Shown here: one piece after another, positions 23,729 through 35,899 of the stretch | Numbering within the stretch: the first letter of the stretch is position 1 | Layout of the letters: every line of letters begins with the position of its first letter | Origin: Acanthosoma haemorrhoidale | Lineage: Eukaryota; Arthropoda; Insecta; Hemiptera; Acanthosomatidae | Length of the DNA stretch: 64,000 nt | Assembly: GCA_930367205.1 (NCBI GenBank) | Contig: OV884009.1 | Span: 87,813,189-87,877,188 of the forward strand | Direction of reading: 5' to 3' | Translations under genes and position numbers: made by a program | Notes under the pieces: model-generated | Database searches by the model: none | What the model saw: the letters and a program-made list of their open reading frames with translations, nothing else | Told to the model about the DNA's origin: nothing

Positions 23729-25357
23729 TTTTTATTTTTATAAAGGTTTTTTTTTTTTGTTGTTTTCCTCCTAAATTTGAAGTACCTAATTATCTATCTA
23801 AAGCTTATAAGAAGAAAATGAATGATATATTTAATCTTTTCTTATCATCGTACATAAATGTATGTAATGAAATTGCAATGTAATTGTAACTTAGTGTAGT
23901 TCTCTGAGGAAAAGAACATTAAATACATTCTCGGGAGCGGTGTACATGGTTCTATGATAATTATATATATATATGTAAGGCTATTTGAAAATAACAAATT
24001 AGCTGCTTTACTTTCAGTAGAGCTAGTTTTTCAGTTTATTGCCGTGTTCGGTTATGTCAGTAAATTACAGTTCAATAGAGACGATAGTTCAATGTTAGAA
24101 CAATCCGGTCTTGGTTTGCTTAAGATTGATTCGATATCTGTTTAACTTCTCCGGATCTATTTTAGCTTATCATCTTGTTGGCGATTGTTTAGCCGGTTCG
24201 ACTCGGGCCCTCGTTGGAAATATTTAAATTGCTCCGAGAGGAAGAAACTGGTACAAAAGCTGCAAGGAGCTTGGAGATAGCCGGTGGATTATTACATGAC
24301 AATTGAGACGACCAGCCCACCAATCTAGATGGACCTCGCCACTTCCATACTCAACCCACACTCTTCCATCACTTCTTTCCCTTAACGCTCCTCGATCTCT
24401 ATTTCATTTTTATTAATTATTTTAGAATTAAAATTAAATTCTTATTTAAAATCATTTAATTCAGAGGTTTTTCCATACATGGTGCAGTAATAATAACATA
24501 CTGCATTGATTGGTACCAGAAGCTATTATTTGGGTAAGGACAGATTATTGTATTAATCTCGGATTAAAAATAATTAAGTCTTGGATCATTGTTGTCATTT
24601 TTGTCTAGCGATAATGGTTATTAATGATTTGCTGAACCATGTTTGTTATCCTTCAACTTCAGCTCGGTGTAAATATATTTAATTAGGTAACCTACGAGCA
24701 TTATTTATGCTATCTCGTCATCTTTATTTTCCTCGTACAGTCAACTGCATACCATTCGTTATTATTTTCCGGTTAGCCGTGAAATGGAGCGCAGTTGGAT
24801 GAGAAATATTGCATCCTGATGCAGTGTATGGATATGTGGAGGCCATAATTCTGAAAGATGTACATGACCAGCCAGTGTCATCCACACCCCACCGCACACT
24901 ACCTTTAACAATTTTATCGTTTGAGTCATTGCAACTTGACCTCCTCGCTCCAACACACTCGTCCAACAACATTGCTCGCATTCTCCCATTCCAATGGACA
25001 ATGTTATTGTAGTCTAGACTTTAAAAAAATTATAGCAGTGGTACATTAAACAGACATGTTTGAAGAGAACATAACAATTGTTTATTGCTCTACTTTAAAC
25101 AGCTAAAATAGGGCATTTCGCCTGCCTGTGAGTTCTATAATGGTATAAAAACTATTCATTCGAACTGCAATTATACAAGTATAATTATAAGTATATGCTG
25201 ATTATGTATTGGTTAAAATGAGATTTTTAATGACCACGATGGTTTCACAAAATTATATAAAAAACAAATATGAAATATTTTTGGACACAAATACCGACTT
25301 TTTTTTGTCGCAATTGTTGCATGTGATGGGCGAATCAGTTGTTAAGTCCCAAGTCTA
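23729..25357. other. AT-rich stretch with one GC-richer patch
   Basis: The region 24,724-25,012 is GC-richer and open in three frames (24,724-24,981 minus, 24,762-25,001 minus, 24,809-25,012 plus). None resembles a protein family I know, so I read it as an unidentified old repeat. At 24,190-24,210 the motif GGTTCGACTCGGG resembles a tRNA B-box, but I see no matching A-box or cloverleaf. Confidence 0.35.
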
Positions 25358-25945
25358 AAGGCCCCTCAACACATTGGCCCTATATATGGGGGTTGGCACA
25401 TTTTAATGACAATAGGAAGTTTTTTCTGATGATAAAAGTAACAGGTTGTTAAATTAAATAAAAATGAACATTATTAATAAAAAATAATTATTTTTAATAA
25501 TGGTGCAGGAGCCAAATTAATCGAGGCCATAGAGGCTGGAAGAGTAGTCCTACCTTACTAATTTTTTCATATACATATAGGCCCGGTCTCTTATGCCGTA
25601 TCAGCTACGGGGTAATTTTTTTTATATTAATAATCTTCATTTTTAAATCGTTTATTAACCTATCATTATTTCTGTCATCAGAAAAAAACCTTCATATTTC
25701 CATTTAAGCATCATTAAAATGACTGTATAGCATGAGCTCAGTCGATTTCTTTGATGCTTAAGGGTAGGGCTGATAATATAAAATCAGATCATAAATTGGA
25801 CCGGCAACTTCAAGAATATTAATATTTGAGCTGTTATGAACTGAAATCAATTGATAGAATGCGGTCCTCATATTTTTCATACCCAAGTACCCATTTTTGG
25901 GCCTCCATGTGTTAGGCCATTGTGTAGAGGACCTTAATGATACAA
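25358..25945. mobile_element. Large imperfect inverted repeat, possible nonautonomous DNA transposon
   Basis: Outer arms: AAGGCCCCTCAACACATTGG at 25,358-25,377 pairs with the reverse complement of about 25,905-25,940 (AAGGTCCTCTACACAATGG, then CC). Inner arms: about 25,400-25,490 pairs with about 25,618-25,725, sharing cattttaatga, tttttctgatga, and an aaaatgaa-attattaat end. The inner spacer is about 130 bp and the outer right spacer about 180 bp. No transposase frame is present. The paired arms suggest a foldback or MITE-like element. The superfamily is unknown to me. Confidence 0.5.
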
Positions 25946-28385
25946 ATTTGTTTTATTGAAGCGGCCCAAAATTGTAGGTAGGTAAAGTGAGACGTAGCCA
26001 AAATGACTGATAAGATTTTTTTTTTTTTTAATGGGTGCATAAATGGTTGACTAAAATAAAAATATGCTTACGTCCATTAAAATACCTTTTCTCGAGCTTG
26101 TTAGATGCCAAGTCAATCCTCAATTTCAAAAAAAATTTCACTATTAGGGCAATGAACAATGGCGAGATAATCTCTTACTTACCATATCTACAATAGTGAT
26201 TTGATTCACACGTTATTTATAATATACATTCATGCACGAAAAACCTATGTACAGAGCCCATGGAAAAGATAAATAACTTTTGATTGCTTGATTAAATGCT
26301 TTAAAAATATTAATTCATCTGTATTTATACAAATGTACTAGATGTGAAATTATTTTTTCTCTGTTTGTTTGGATAAACCTGGTTATTCCCAGCTCTTCTT
26401 CTGATTTGGCTCGGTTTTAATTTTATTGATCTACTGCGATATGGTTACATCTAAATACAATCTAGGTGTGTTGTCTGTTCTGCCGGCTTTTAAGTCTCTC
26501 TTTCGACCAGGACTTTACCATTCAATACTCTGAACATATAAAAAAACGCTAGCAAAAGTCCATACAATTATTTAGAAATTGCTTATTAATTTTAAAAAAT
26601 ACGTTTTCTTCCCATACTAATTGGAGTGTCAAGTTGCCGATGTTCAGGCACATGTGTCAGGACTTGTTATAATAAAAAAAAAAATGTTTGAAACTGCCAT
26701 TAAAATTAAAATAACTATAACTATTTTGCACCCCCTTCCCGTTTAAAGCGTCCAAAAGTTTCACTGGCGCTAATTCCAACCAAAGTCCCAATGGTGCTAC
26801 GAAATAAAAGCAACACAATAAAACCATTTATATTTTCCGTATCGGATAGGGTATGTAACTAATGATCTTAACGTCTTGATAGTATTGTCTGATAATGTAC
26901 ATAACTTTCTGTTATCGTACCTCGACCATGCCTCAGGGTCGAGCCAATATTAATTGCCTTTGAGGTCTGTTCCTTGAAATTTTACGGGTGCATTATCCTA
27001 GGCACGCAGCTTAGGCAATGAATAAACTTGATTAATAGTCTTTCTTCATACTGTTTATGACCGCACTGATAATCTATAAGAATGTGTCATGCCGTTATCA
27101 TGGGTGTAGTATTACCGCTATCCATATCTCTCACTGTCTATAAAAATGGTAGAAGAGCCGAGCTTCGATTTAATACTGTGACCGGTGCTCAAAGAATAAT
27201 TTACAAAGGAAGTTTCTTTTTGCTAGTAAATGAAAAGCGTTTATAAAACCTTTATGCAGTGGAGAAATTGAGTGGAGGAAAAAACCATTGAAAGGCATGA
27301 CAAATTCGGTCAGCCGTATCAAAGGGACTGTGTGGGGCCGATGACTCGCATTTTGAAAAATGCATCTCTTAGCGTATTTATTTTTTTTTTTTCCAAAAAG
27401 GCGTCCTGGGATTAGTATCCTGTTCATTGCTAAATCGGTGTCAGTCTGCGTACGTACTTATGGTTACTAACTACAGGGACCACTCAGCGTAGGCAGGGAA
27501 AGTAGGCAACTACTTAAAATCAAGAAGTAGCGAATTCTGCAACAATTTGAGATAACCATTTCTTATCTGCAGCAACATTGGTCAGAATTATTTATTTAGT
27601 GTAGCGCTATGAACTATGTCAACATAGATACATTTAATGAGTATTATTGTTAAATAATGCTCTATAAATCGGATTATACTCGAAAACATATTGTTGGCTT
27701 AGAAGTAAAAGTACTACGTCACTTGGGCTTGGACAGTCATACCCCTTAAAGACGATGCATTTTTCAATAGTTTGGCACAAATATCGTCATAAAAAAACAA
27801 AAATGGACTTAGTCACATTTACTTCTACGCTAACGATGTAATATATGCATATATTTTATTTATTTATTTACTTCCTTCCTGCTTAAGCTTCACAGGAAGG
27901 TGCTAAATTTTGTAATAGACAGTTATAATTTAACTTAAAAAATAAATCATGATAATAGTCGAATTATGGTTTAAATAAAACTAAAGTAATTTCATTAAAA
28001 ATCGTTAACACTTATTGAATGACGAAATAATAACAAAATATCTCTGGTTTGCTATAAAAATAATGTAAATAGGATATTAAAGTAATACATTTAAATTATT
28101 GAATTTATTTAAACAGAAAACCCCAAACAGAATACACTATATGCATATATTGTTCTGATTTGATTTGACGAAAGGTTTCAAATTTGGAGCAAAAACAATT
28201 TCAGAAAAATAAATATCAGATCAAGGTTGTACTTGAAAGTTATTTTTACGAGGTGGAAATATATTTAAATACTTGGGCTGTACCAGTTATCACTGACTCC
28301 TTCGGAATTCTAAAATGGACCAAAAATGGCCTTGTTGGATCCACTACCTCCGAGTTCATATGATTCTCTCAAAAAGACATCTTTA
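25946..28385. other. AT-rich noncoding stretch
   Basis: No gene recognised. The minus frame 27,170-27,427 (85 codons, ATG start) is Phe/Leu/Lys-rich with no motif. Confidence 0.4.
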
Positions 28386-28480
28386 GTCCTCAGTATCAAG
28401 ATTCTATCTACCAAGAAAGATGGGAGGACGTGGTCTAATCAACCTTCTTAAAGCTTTCGAGAGGAAGGAAAGAAAGAAGT
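28386..28480 (+). pseudogene. R2/R4-like LINE ORF fragment, post-RT motif
   Basis: One + frame reads SSVSRFYLPRKMGGRGLINL. The (R/F)-Y-LPR-x-x-GGRGL motif is characteristic of the region just after the reverse transcriptase in LINEs of the R2/R4/Dong type with a restriction-like endonuclease. The frame is interrupted soon after. It belongs with the fragment at 28,855-29,235, about 380 bp downstream, where relatives would have roughly 200 bp, so the interval has probably gained a small C/T-rich insertion (about 28,640-28,770). Confidence 0.6.
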
Positions 28481-28854
28481 GTCCTAAACTGCCTTCTGAC
28501 CAATGACTGACTTTTAATTATTTGAGGCATCGTTGAGTTTTATAATTTTAAGAATATTATAATGGTAAAAGTAGAAGGGGCTTGTGCAGAACTGTATACC
28601 TGCCTCGTGACATCATGGAAGTCACTGATGGTTCCCTGTTATTTTTAAGTTACCAACCGCATCCCTCCCAGACCTCCCTCCCTCTTCCCAGAATCGTTTC
28701 CTTTTCTTATACATATATGTCTCAGCTTTTACCCCCAGACCCCCCACTCGTCCCTAGACATTCCACCCAGTATGTAGTAACGTAACTCTTAATATTTGTA
28801 TATACCAGTGTTTTGCTTTTATTTATTTTAAAAGACTCCTCTACAGAGATTATT

Positions 28855-29235
28855 TAACTGTTAGATGATAACTACACGGCCCTCAATTTAGCAAGAACTG
28901 AAAATCGAGAAGCTTACCTCCCTCACAGAGGAATGGGAAAGCGAAGCACTCCATGGAAGTTCTACCACTCCCTTAGTAGGCACGAGAGTGGATTCTCGGG
29001 CATCTCTATCCTTGATGAGAAATGGCGATATCTTCCCGGAAACAGAAGGATTCCTTCTCGCCATAGAGGAGCGAGTCATTACCACAAGAACCTTCAGAAA
29101 GCGCATCTGTGGGGGAAGATATCAGTGACTTGTGTAGGAGTAATCTCCCTACAATCGAAACCATCCACCAAGCACCCTTCAGACACAGGGAATAATGTCA
29201 TATTTACTGGGATCACCCTATCAGTACTGTGACCA
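28855..29235 (+). pseudogene. R2/R4-like LINE ORF fragment, linker and zinc-knuckle region
   Basis: The + strand begins DDNYTALNLARTENRE in one frame (28,863 on), then after a frameshift reads LTEEWESEALHG and RNGDIFPETEGFLLAIEERV, followed by ITTRTFRKRICG. After another disruption it continues DLCRS then LPTIETIHQ. This order (NYTPLNL, W-x-x-K-ALHG, NG-x-(I/L)-FPETEG, LCR-x-C, ETI-x-H) is what I know of the segment between reverse transcriptase and endonuclease in R2/R4-like LINE proteins. At least two frameshifts and a replaced knuckle cysteine make it dead. Clade assignment is by memory of motifs, not by search. A + frame at 28,933-29,232 overlaps it but is out of register. Confidence 0.6.
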
Positions 29236-31601
29236 CATGATTTTAAATAATAGACCATACATATTATTGATAAATAAAAAAAAAAAAAACCAGCGCATAT
29301 TATTATTATTCTAGGAGCTATCAGAAGAATTAAGGAATATGTACGAGTATAGATTGGAGAATCGCCATGTATTCAAAATAAGGTATTTTTCTAATATGTT
29401 CCTACTATTTCTGATGATGTAGGACATGTACATTATGCTCACATGGCGAGTTACATTGCTCGTGGAGGTAGGTCACATACTTTCGCCACGTTTAAAAGTA
29501 GGTGATGCAGGGCTCCATGTGAGCCCCAACACAAAGCAACTAGTATAATATAAATACATAAGAATAAGTCAAACAATTTTTGTTTACCCTCATAAGCTAT
29601 GTAAAATTCTAGCACAGCTATAAAAAGTGCAGATTCTAGGTATTGTAAATCCGAACAAATAAGTCAAAATAAAGGTGGGGAGGGGGTTCCGTTCTGAAAC
29701 TGTGCTGCGAGGACGGTTCCAGGACGGTAGTCTGTAATCAGATAAAGAACAGTTGTGCTTTGAGGAAGTACTGTTAGTGTTATTATTAGGTGAAGCTCCC
29801 CGGAACAAGGGTCTTTGATCGAAACAATGAATGATTAAGAGACAACTTCTGGATAATTTTGTACAAAAATACTTCGTTTTATATTTTAAATACCGCAAAT
29901 AAAAAAAAAGTAGACTTTCTTATGAAGGGTTTCGTCGGTTTTTTTTTAAAAGCCAGAAACCGTTAGGGTTTCACCTCTGTGGCTTCTGTTGGCCTGCCAG
30001 TCCGTAGAATGCTCTTCCATCTTCACAAAACATAATTAACTATTTGATAAATAAATCCATTATTGTTTGTTGAGTATCAAATTATAAATATTGATTTTCC
30101 CATTAAGAAAATGAAGTTTGTGTCGTGTATTTTTAAACTATAATTACAAATTTAATTTAAAACTGTCCTTAGCCTCGTGTTCTACACATAATTAAACCTT
30201 TTTTCTATTTTTAGAGGAACGATATTTTGCAAGTAAGTTACATTTAATGTCCCGACGAATGAAAGCTACCTAATGAAAGGACAATAAGCAATTCATTAGT
30301 AATAAAAATATGAAGATTTTCTGATCATATTAGTTGGGAATCAACTAAAGGACCATACATTTTATATTGTAAATTACTCCATGATTAAGAGAGTGGATGC
30401 GATAATGTAACTTAAGTACGGATCAGATCATTTAGCACAATTGTTTATTATAGTAGGGCATATTATAATTATTGTTGCTATTGAAGAAAGTTTATACAAA
30501 TATACTAAGAGGTCAAGACAGTAAAGAAACAATACAAGATTAGTACTGATGGGACGGACTCCGAGTCAGTTTCATACTCATCAAATGATTCTGAAAAAAA
30601 TAGTATATTTTATTATAAGTACTTAATTTTATATTTTAAACTACCTCGATCAGAGAAAATTACGTTTTCAGAAATAATACTTTATTGTAATACTATTAAC
30701 AAGGTAATAAACAAACGTTTGACTCCGATTGATTCATCATATTAATCTGATATCGCTTCGGTGCCTATTAGAATATTTAATTTCTATTGGTTTTATTGGC
30801 CGTTGATAAGGTTATAATTAGTTTCTAGTATTTTTTTAGATTCGGCCATCTTTGACAATTAGTCGACTTTTATCGATATTTCCAAAAAGAATAATTTTGT
30901 TTTGACATCTAGAATAAAAGCACGACTTGGTGTACACTATTCTGCACCAAAGCAGGAAATGCAAAATTCTCCTTTTATCCGTGGGTTTTTTTCTCTCTGC
31001 TCTCTATCGTTGGTTTGTACCGAACAGTGGGACTTATTGTGTGGGTGTATAAAAAAAACAACACAAAAATGCCGTAACATCGATAAGAAGCGTCTAGTGT
31101 GCCTTTGACCATGGGAATTCAACGTAACGGAGAATTTTTGTAGTCTTGGCTGGTATTTATGTGTGTAGGTCAATTCCAGTTGGCCAGGTGGACGTGACAT
31201 GACTGCAGACTGCTCATGTTCGATCCCCGCCTGTCATTATCAAAATTACTCGTCAGTAATTGGTCAAGTTATCTTTAATTGTTTGTCCTGTTTGCTGATG
31301 CTGCACAGGAGCCCAGTTCTCTGCCAAGGGACAGCCAGTACAGTCTAAAAAAAGGTGATTCGTCGCGTGGTATTTTCGTTTTTGATGAATTGTACTGTTT
31401 TTTTTCACTTGAAAACAACATTCTATATCGACGGAGTAATCCTTTCACTATTCTACAATAGTGGCTGATAAATGTTTTAATCGATCTGAAATTTCGTTTA
31501 CTCACAAAATTCCTTCATTTCATTCCTATTGTCGAGGCTTCAATTCGCTCACGCAAATATTGGTTTCAAAGATAATAAAAAAAAGTATCGGGACTCTATT
31601 T
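29236..31601. other. AT-rich noncoding stretch
   Basis: The minus frame at 29,590-29,898 (102 codons) is among the longest unassigned frames in the window, but its composition shows no domain. Opposing frames at 30,902-31,200 and 31,275-31,505 cancel each other. No gene is called. Confidence 0.35.
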
Positions 31602-31711
31602 TTAGTTATGATCATTATATGGTATGGATGAGATCTTTTGTCACAATTACTTATTGCCCAATGAGGCAGATGGTAATTCTATCATACTAAAGTTGTTAAA
31701 GTCTTAGTTAT
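31602..31711 (+). mobile_element. Tiny LINE 3' end with possible 8-bp TSD
   Basis: Positions 31,619-31,700 match only the last 75-80 bp of the Jockey family (GGTATGGATGAGATC, CACAATTACTTATTGCCCAA, GAGGCAGATGGTAATT, then tactaaag). The candidate target duplication ttagttat occurs at 31,602-31,609 and 31,704-31,711. It would be a severely 5'-truncated insertion. The short duplication is only suggestive. Confidence 0.6.
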
Positions 31712-32124
31712 AAATATTACCAAGCACATCATAGGGATCCGTTTCTTCACCGTTATTTGACATTTAAATGATTTTTTCAATAATTTAATGGTAGTTTTTA
31801 CCGACCAAAGTTTTTTTTTTAATTTCAATTGTTGACTAGTTCAGTTCTGAATAATGATTGTGAAAATAAATACTCAGAATCAATACTTCATTTAATTTTT
31901 GCAAACATCTTGGTCTTCTATGGCGATCTAGAATCTGTTATATTGTTTCAATTGCTTCCTCCTTCCAGAAAACACTTCTATCATAACTCAACATTTCCTT
32001 TTTAGATAGCTTAGGCGTGAAGCTTAGTTTCCTTTTCTTAAATAATATCTTTACATAACTGCTTTAGTTGGCCAAATAAGCATTATTATTAGCTAGTAAA
32101 TCATATGAAATTCTGATGTTTAAT
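31712..32124. other. AT-rich noncoding stretch
   Basis: Nothing recognised. Confidence 0.4.
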
Positions 32125-32150
32125 TTTAATTTTTTTTTTTTTAGGTAAGT
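32125..32150 (+). other. Candidate recursive (ratchet) splice site
   Basis: An uninterrupted run of 13 T (32,130-32,142) ends in AG at 32,143-32,144 and is followed directly by GTAAGT at 32,145-32,150. A strong 3' splice site touching a consensus 5' splice site is the defining layout of ratchet points in long introns, known from Drosophila and also seen in vertebrates. The canonical site has C before AG; here it is T. The absence of exons in the surrounding 64 kb fits a long host intron, but no host gene is proven. Confidence 0.4.
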
Positions 32151-34013
32151 GAGCGAAAGAATTTTGGATCAGTAACCTACATTATTTTAGTATATTACGG
32201 ATTTGTTCGATATGAGGTAAATACAACTATCTACTTACCATAAAATACTTATATTTTCGTAATTTAAATGACGTTTTACGTTTTGCCGACTTGATGGTTT
32301 TCACGTAAATACTAATACTAACATGTACATACGTGTGATGTTGTACATACTCATACATATGATTTGGTGTGTGAACTGTACAAACATATATGTTGCCAGC
32401 CTATTCAGTGAGTGTAATTGCGTCTAAGGTATGAATGGGCTCTTGTATCACTATTATGAATGCTGGATAAGAAAATGGTACAATTTGAGAACATTCTAAA
32501 AAAAGTTGGGTGAATGTGGAATGAGCTCTTGTATTATCGGAAAAGCACGAAAAATATAGAATATTTTTTTTAACTGCAATTACAAAAAGACATTAAGACT
32601 GTGTTCGCGACAACTTATCTGTTTTTTGATGAATCGAATTTGACTTTGTATTTAAAAATAAGATTTTCTGTTACTCAATTGTTATAACAATTGATTTTGT
32701 TTTCGTTTATATATATTTGATAATACTCCAGTAGCATGCCTAGGGGGGGGGCATCTTTTTTGTTATCTAAATTATATAAAAATAAATAATATTGTGTGAT
32801 CAACAAAATCAATGATCATATTAAATGTGCAATTTAACAAACAATCTTACTGGCTCAACGTCGATATTTTAATGCTTCAGTACTTTATGTATATTATGTT
32901 TGAGTGAAAACACGCGCACGGGAATCGGAATTGGTGGTGGCCATATACTCGTACGCCGCCTTGTTCTAAAACTTAAAACTAAAGGAAGTACTTTTTAAAA
33001 GGCCTCTTGTATCAAGAGAATTATTGCTATGCCGGAAGTAGATGTAAAACCTAATACATACTCTTATATTTTTGGTTGTCACTTAAAATTATGATTGAAA
33101 ATGTCATTCAAGACTTTTCTATTAAAAAAGTAGGAAAAATAAATTGTTAAAAACTACTATTTGTTTTGATTGACTTGAAAAGGGTTGCGAATTTTGGGAC
33201 CCCCCACACGGCAAAAGCTCTATTCACGCCACAGTAATACTATCAGATTCTCGGCTTTTGGCGAACGGTCTGTAGATAACATAATCGGCCGTTTTCGAAA
33301 TATTGCAAAAAAAAAACGTAACTACGGCGGTGAAGTTGAATGAGCCTGCTGATCCATTCACTCACTGTGTTCAAATGTTACACGTTAGTATGTATATGTA
33401 AGTTCCGTTTGTGCACAGATAATTATCGTAAATACACAGTGCACTATCGCTATATCAGATGGATTTTAGCTGTTCGGTCGTGTCGTTCATATCAGCTTCG
33501 CCATCTTTGCGTACACACTGCTTCTAGCACGAGAATCACCCTATAATTTATTTGTCGGGGTTGGCAATTTTAGATTTTTTTTTCATTATTATTTATAGAT
33601 AAATGAATTTAGTAGTTCTATAAAACATTAACATACATTTTTTACTTTAAACGAACCGTAGGCTTGTAGTCCATTGGACAATAATTTTTTTTTTGTTTAC
33701 CTAACAATACGAGTACATGCTATATAAACTATTGGGTCCGTCATTTATTGTTTACACTATAATTGAGGTGTTTTCTTAAAAGTTTATCAATTTTTTTTTT
33801 TAGTTTGTAATGAACTTAATTATATTTTTTGAAATGTATATGTGTGAACGAAATAATCTAAAAATACAGGAAACATACAAGCGACATAACAAATAAGGCA
33901 AGATAGGCATTTCGCCCAAGTTTTGGAATTTTATTTGTAAAATCTTGAATCTTGACATGACACTGCTTAAAAATAGAATAAATTGTCGACATCAGGAAAA
34001 TGTATAAATTTAT
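32151..34013. other. AT-rich noncoding stretch
   Basis: A G9 run lies at 32,743-32,751. The plus frame at 33,340-33,546 (68 codons) has no motif. Confidence 0.4.
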
Positions 34014-34150
34014 TGTTTTTACCCGCATCCTCCGATCAGGCCTTGTCATGTCATTCAAAGTAGATACATGTCCTGCCAGAAAGGTGGGACTGGGGGGCCA
34101 CCAGCACCCGGAACCTAAGCTTTGTTCTTGCTATCGTGCTCACTGGGATC
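34014..34150 (+). repeat. GC-richer dispersed repeat, copy 1 (weak)
   Basis: Shares an ordered set of short blocks with 60,608-60,745: TTACC.GCATCC.CCGATC, then CCT and TCATG, then AAAGTA, then TGGGA(C/T)TGGGG and a C/G-rich end. Identity looks near 70-75% over the first 45 bp and falls afterwards. The family is unknown. Flanking frames (34,000-34,227 plus, 34,140-34,376 minus) are not convincing genes. Confidence 0.35.
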
Positions 34151-35840
34151 CCAAAGATGTACAGTTAATGTTTTTACAAAAGCCCGAAAACACCTTAACA
34201 AATCTCATTCCATGTGATAAAAAATAATAGTAAATTTTAAATAATATCGCCGTCGTAAATTCTTTGAAATTATTTTTTCTTGGAGGCGAATACCAAGTTA
34301 GCGTTAGATCAAGGATCGGTGTCCCTGTAGAAGATGGGCCCCGCTGAGCCAGCCAAACAGCCATCTCCGTTTTCAAAGAACACTCAGTAATCCGCTACCT
34401 TCATGCTTCCTTGCCTTTCTTTATTTCCTTATTTCCTCTTCTTTCTTCTTGCGTCGAGTCCGTGGACGGGGGGGGGGGTGGGTGAAAACTTTACATAAAG
34501 CGGTATGAGGATGTGTTTTATAGGGTAATACCGGCTACCGTATCTTTTTTTCGCAACTAATCGAATATTTTATATTTTCCGTGATAGCCCCGGATTTTGT
34601 TTATTTCATCACAACTGGATGGACTCAGTTAGGGCCGATTTCCTCTAAAGAACAAGGTACGGTCAGGTCAGATGAGTTCAAGATCCATGATTTTGCCAGT
34701 AACATTCACACTCACGGTCATGTCATTCACAACGCCATTTTATTTCAAGTGTTTTAGAATCCTATTAAAATTGGGCAGCCTTTCGTTATTAAAAAAAAAA
34801 AAGTGGTTCTATCCTCTTCCAGTTAGTCGGGAAACTGATCCAAAATCGTTTTTTACTTCAGAATAGGGTTTGGAGATAGTCAAAGCACCAAAGATCTAAT
34901 TCCTCTAATTCATGTCCCAGCTCGAAAATTATTTAAGATTAACATTTCTCATATTCCCTGTTGAGCAGGCATTAGAGATAGTAGCTTGAGAAAAATTTAT
35001 ATTTCAAATAATGAAGTTTTGCTAGCCAAAAGAAATCGCATTTTTAATTCGTTACAATTTATTTCAGTAGGATTTTATAAGACGATTTTCAGAGACCCGG
35101 ATGGTTTAACATATGATATAAAATGTTTTTAAGTAGTTTTTAAATTCATTTAATAAGTTGTTCAGAATATCATTCTGAGCCCCACCGGTGTCCCTCAAAA
35201 TGGTTTCTTATCTTTTTACCTTGTTTATTTGCTTAATATATATTCATACGTGTATAAAATAATTCAATTTATAATCGACGCAAAAACATTTTATAGAGTA
35301 AAAAATTGAAACAAAATAATTGATATAAAAGAAAAAATAGTGAGGTTACTGACAGTTGGAGGGGTGACTATTCAGCCATTATTCTTCCAGATAAACTAGT
35401 CTATATTTTGAATTAAAAATACTTTTCTATTAAAACTGATAACTGGTACATTATAACGAAATAAAATCTATTGAATTTGACCAGAAGCAGCAATTTCAGG
35501 GTTGCATAATTTGGTTTTGTTTATAATCCTTAAACCACGGAGTTTGACGGCTTGAAAAATGCCAATCGTGAAAGATTTCCTGTTAAGGCGCCAAAAAACT
35601 CACAAGCTTTATAAAAAAAAAAATGTGATTAAAATGATTTTTGTAAATGTTAATTTCTCACAATAAATAAAAAAAAAAAAAATTGAAATTCGGATTCTGA
35701 ATAAGTATACCTCCATAATCAATAATAAGATTATTAAATAAGTCAAAATTTAATAATTAATACCTGAAAGTTTCCTAATCGTCTTTCAGCCAGAAAAAAA
35801 ATGAATAAAATAAATTGATTGAAAGCAAAAAAATAATTAA
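34151..35840. other. AT-rich noncoding stretch
   Basis: A G11 run lies at 34,468-34,478, next to a C/T-rich patch. No gene recognised. Confidence 0.4.
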
Positions 35841-35842
35841 TT

Positions 35843-35899
35843 GCGGGAGACCTCAGAACCTTAGCGTGAAAGGCTAGCCATTTAACTGACCATGCTAAC
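35843..35899 (-). pseudogene. tRNA-Glu-like sequence (pseudogene or SINE head)
   Basis: On the minus strand, 35,892-35,878 gives an A-box-like TGGTCAGTTAAATGG. A 4-bp stem TAGC/GCTA encloses the 7-nt loop CTTTCAC, which is the tRNA-Glu(UUC) anticodon loop. GGTTCTGAGGTCTCC at 35,860-35,846 resembles a B-box. The acceptor ends do not pair and the T-stem is poor, so it is not a functional tRNA. A partial duplication of the ctagccatttaactg motif lies just upstream. Confidence 0.4.

Noticed and set aside
24190..24215. tRNA B-box-like GGTTCGACTCGGG
   Set aside because: No A-box at the right distance and no cloverleaf could be drawn.
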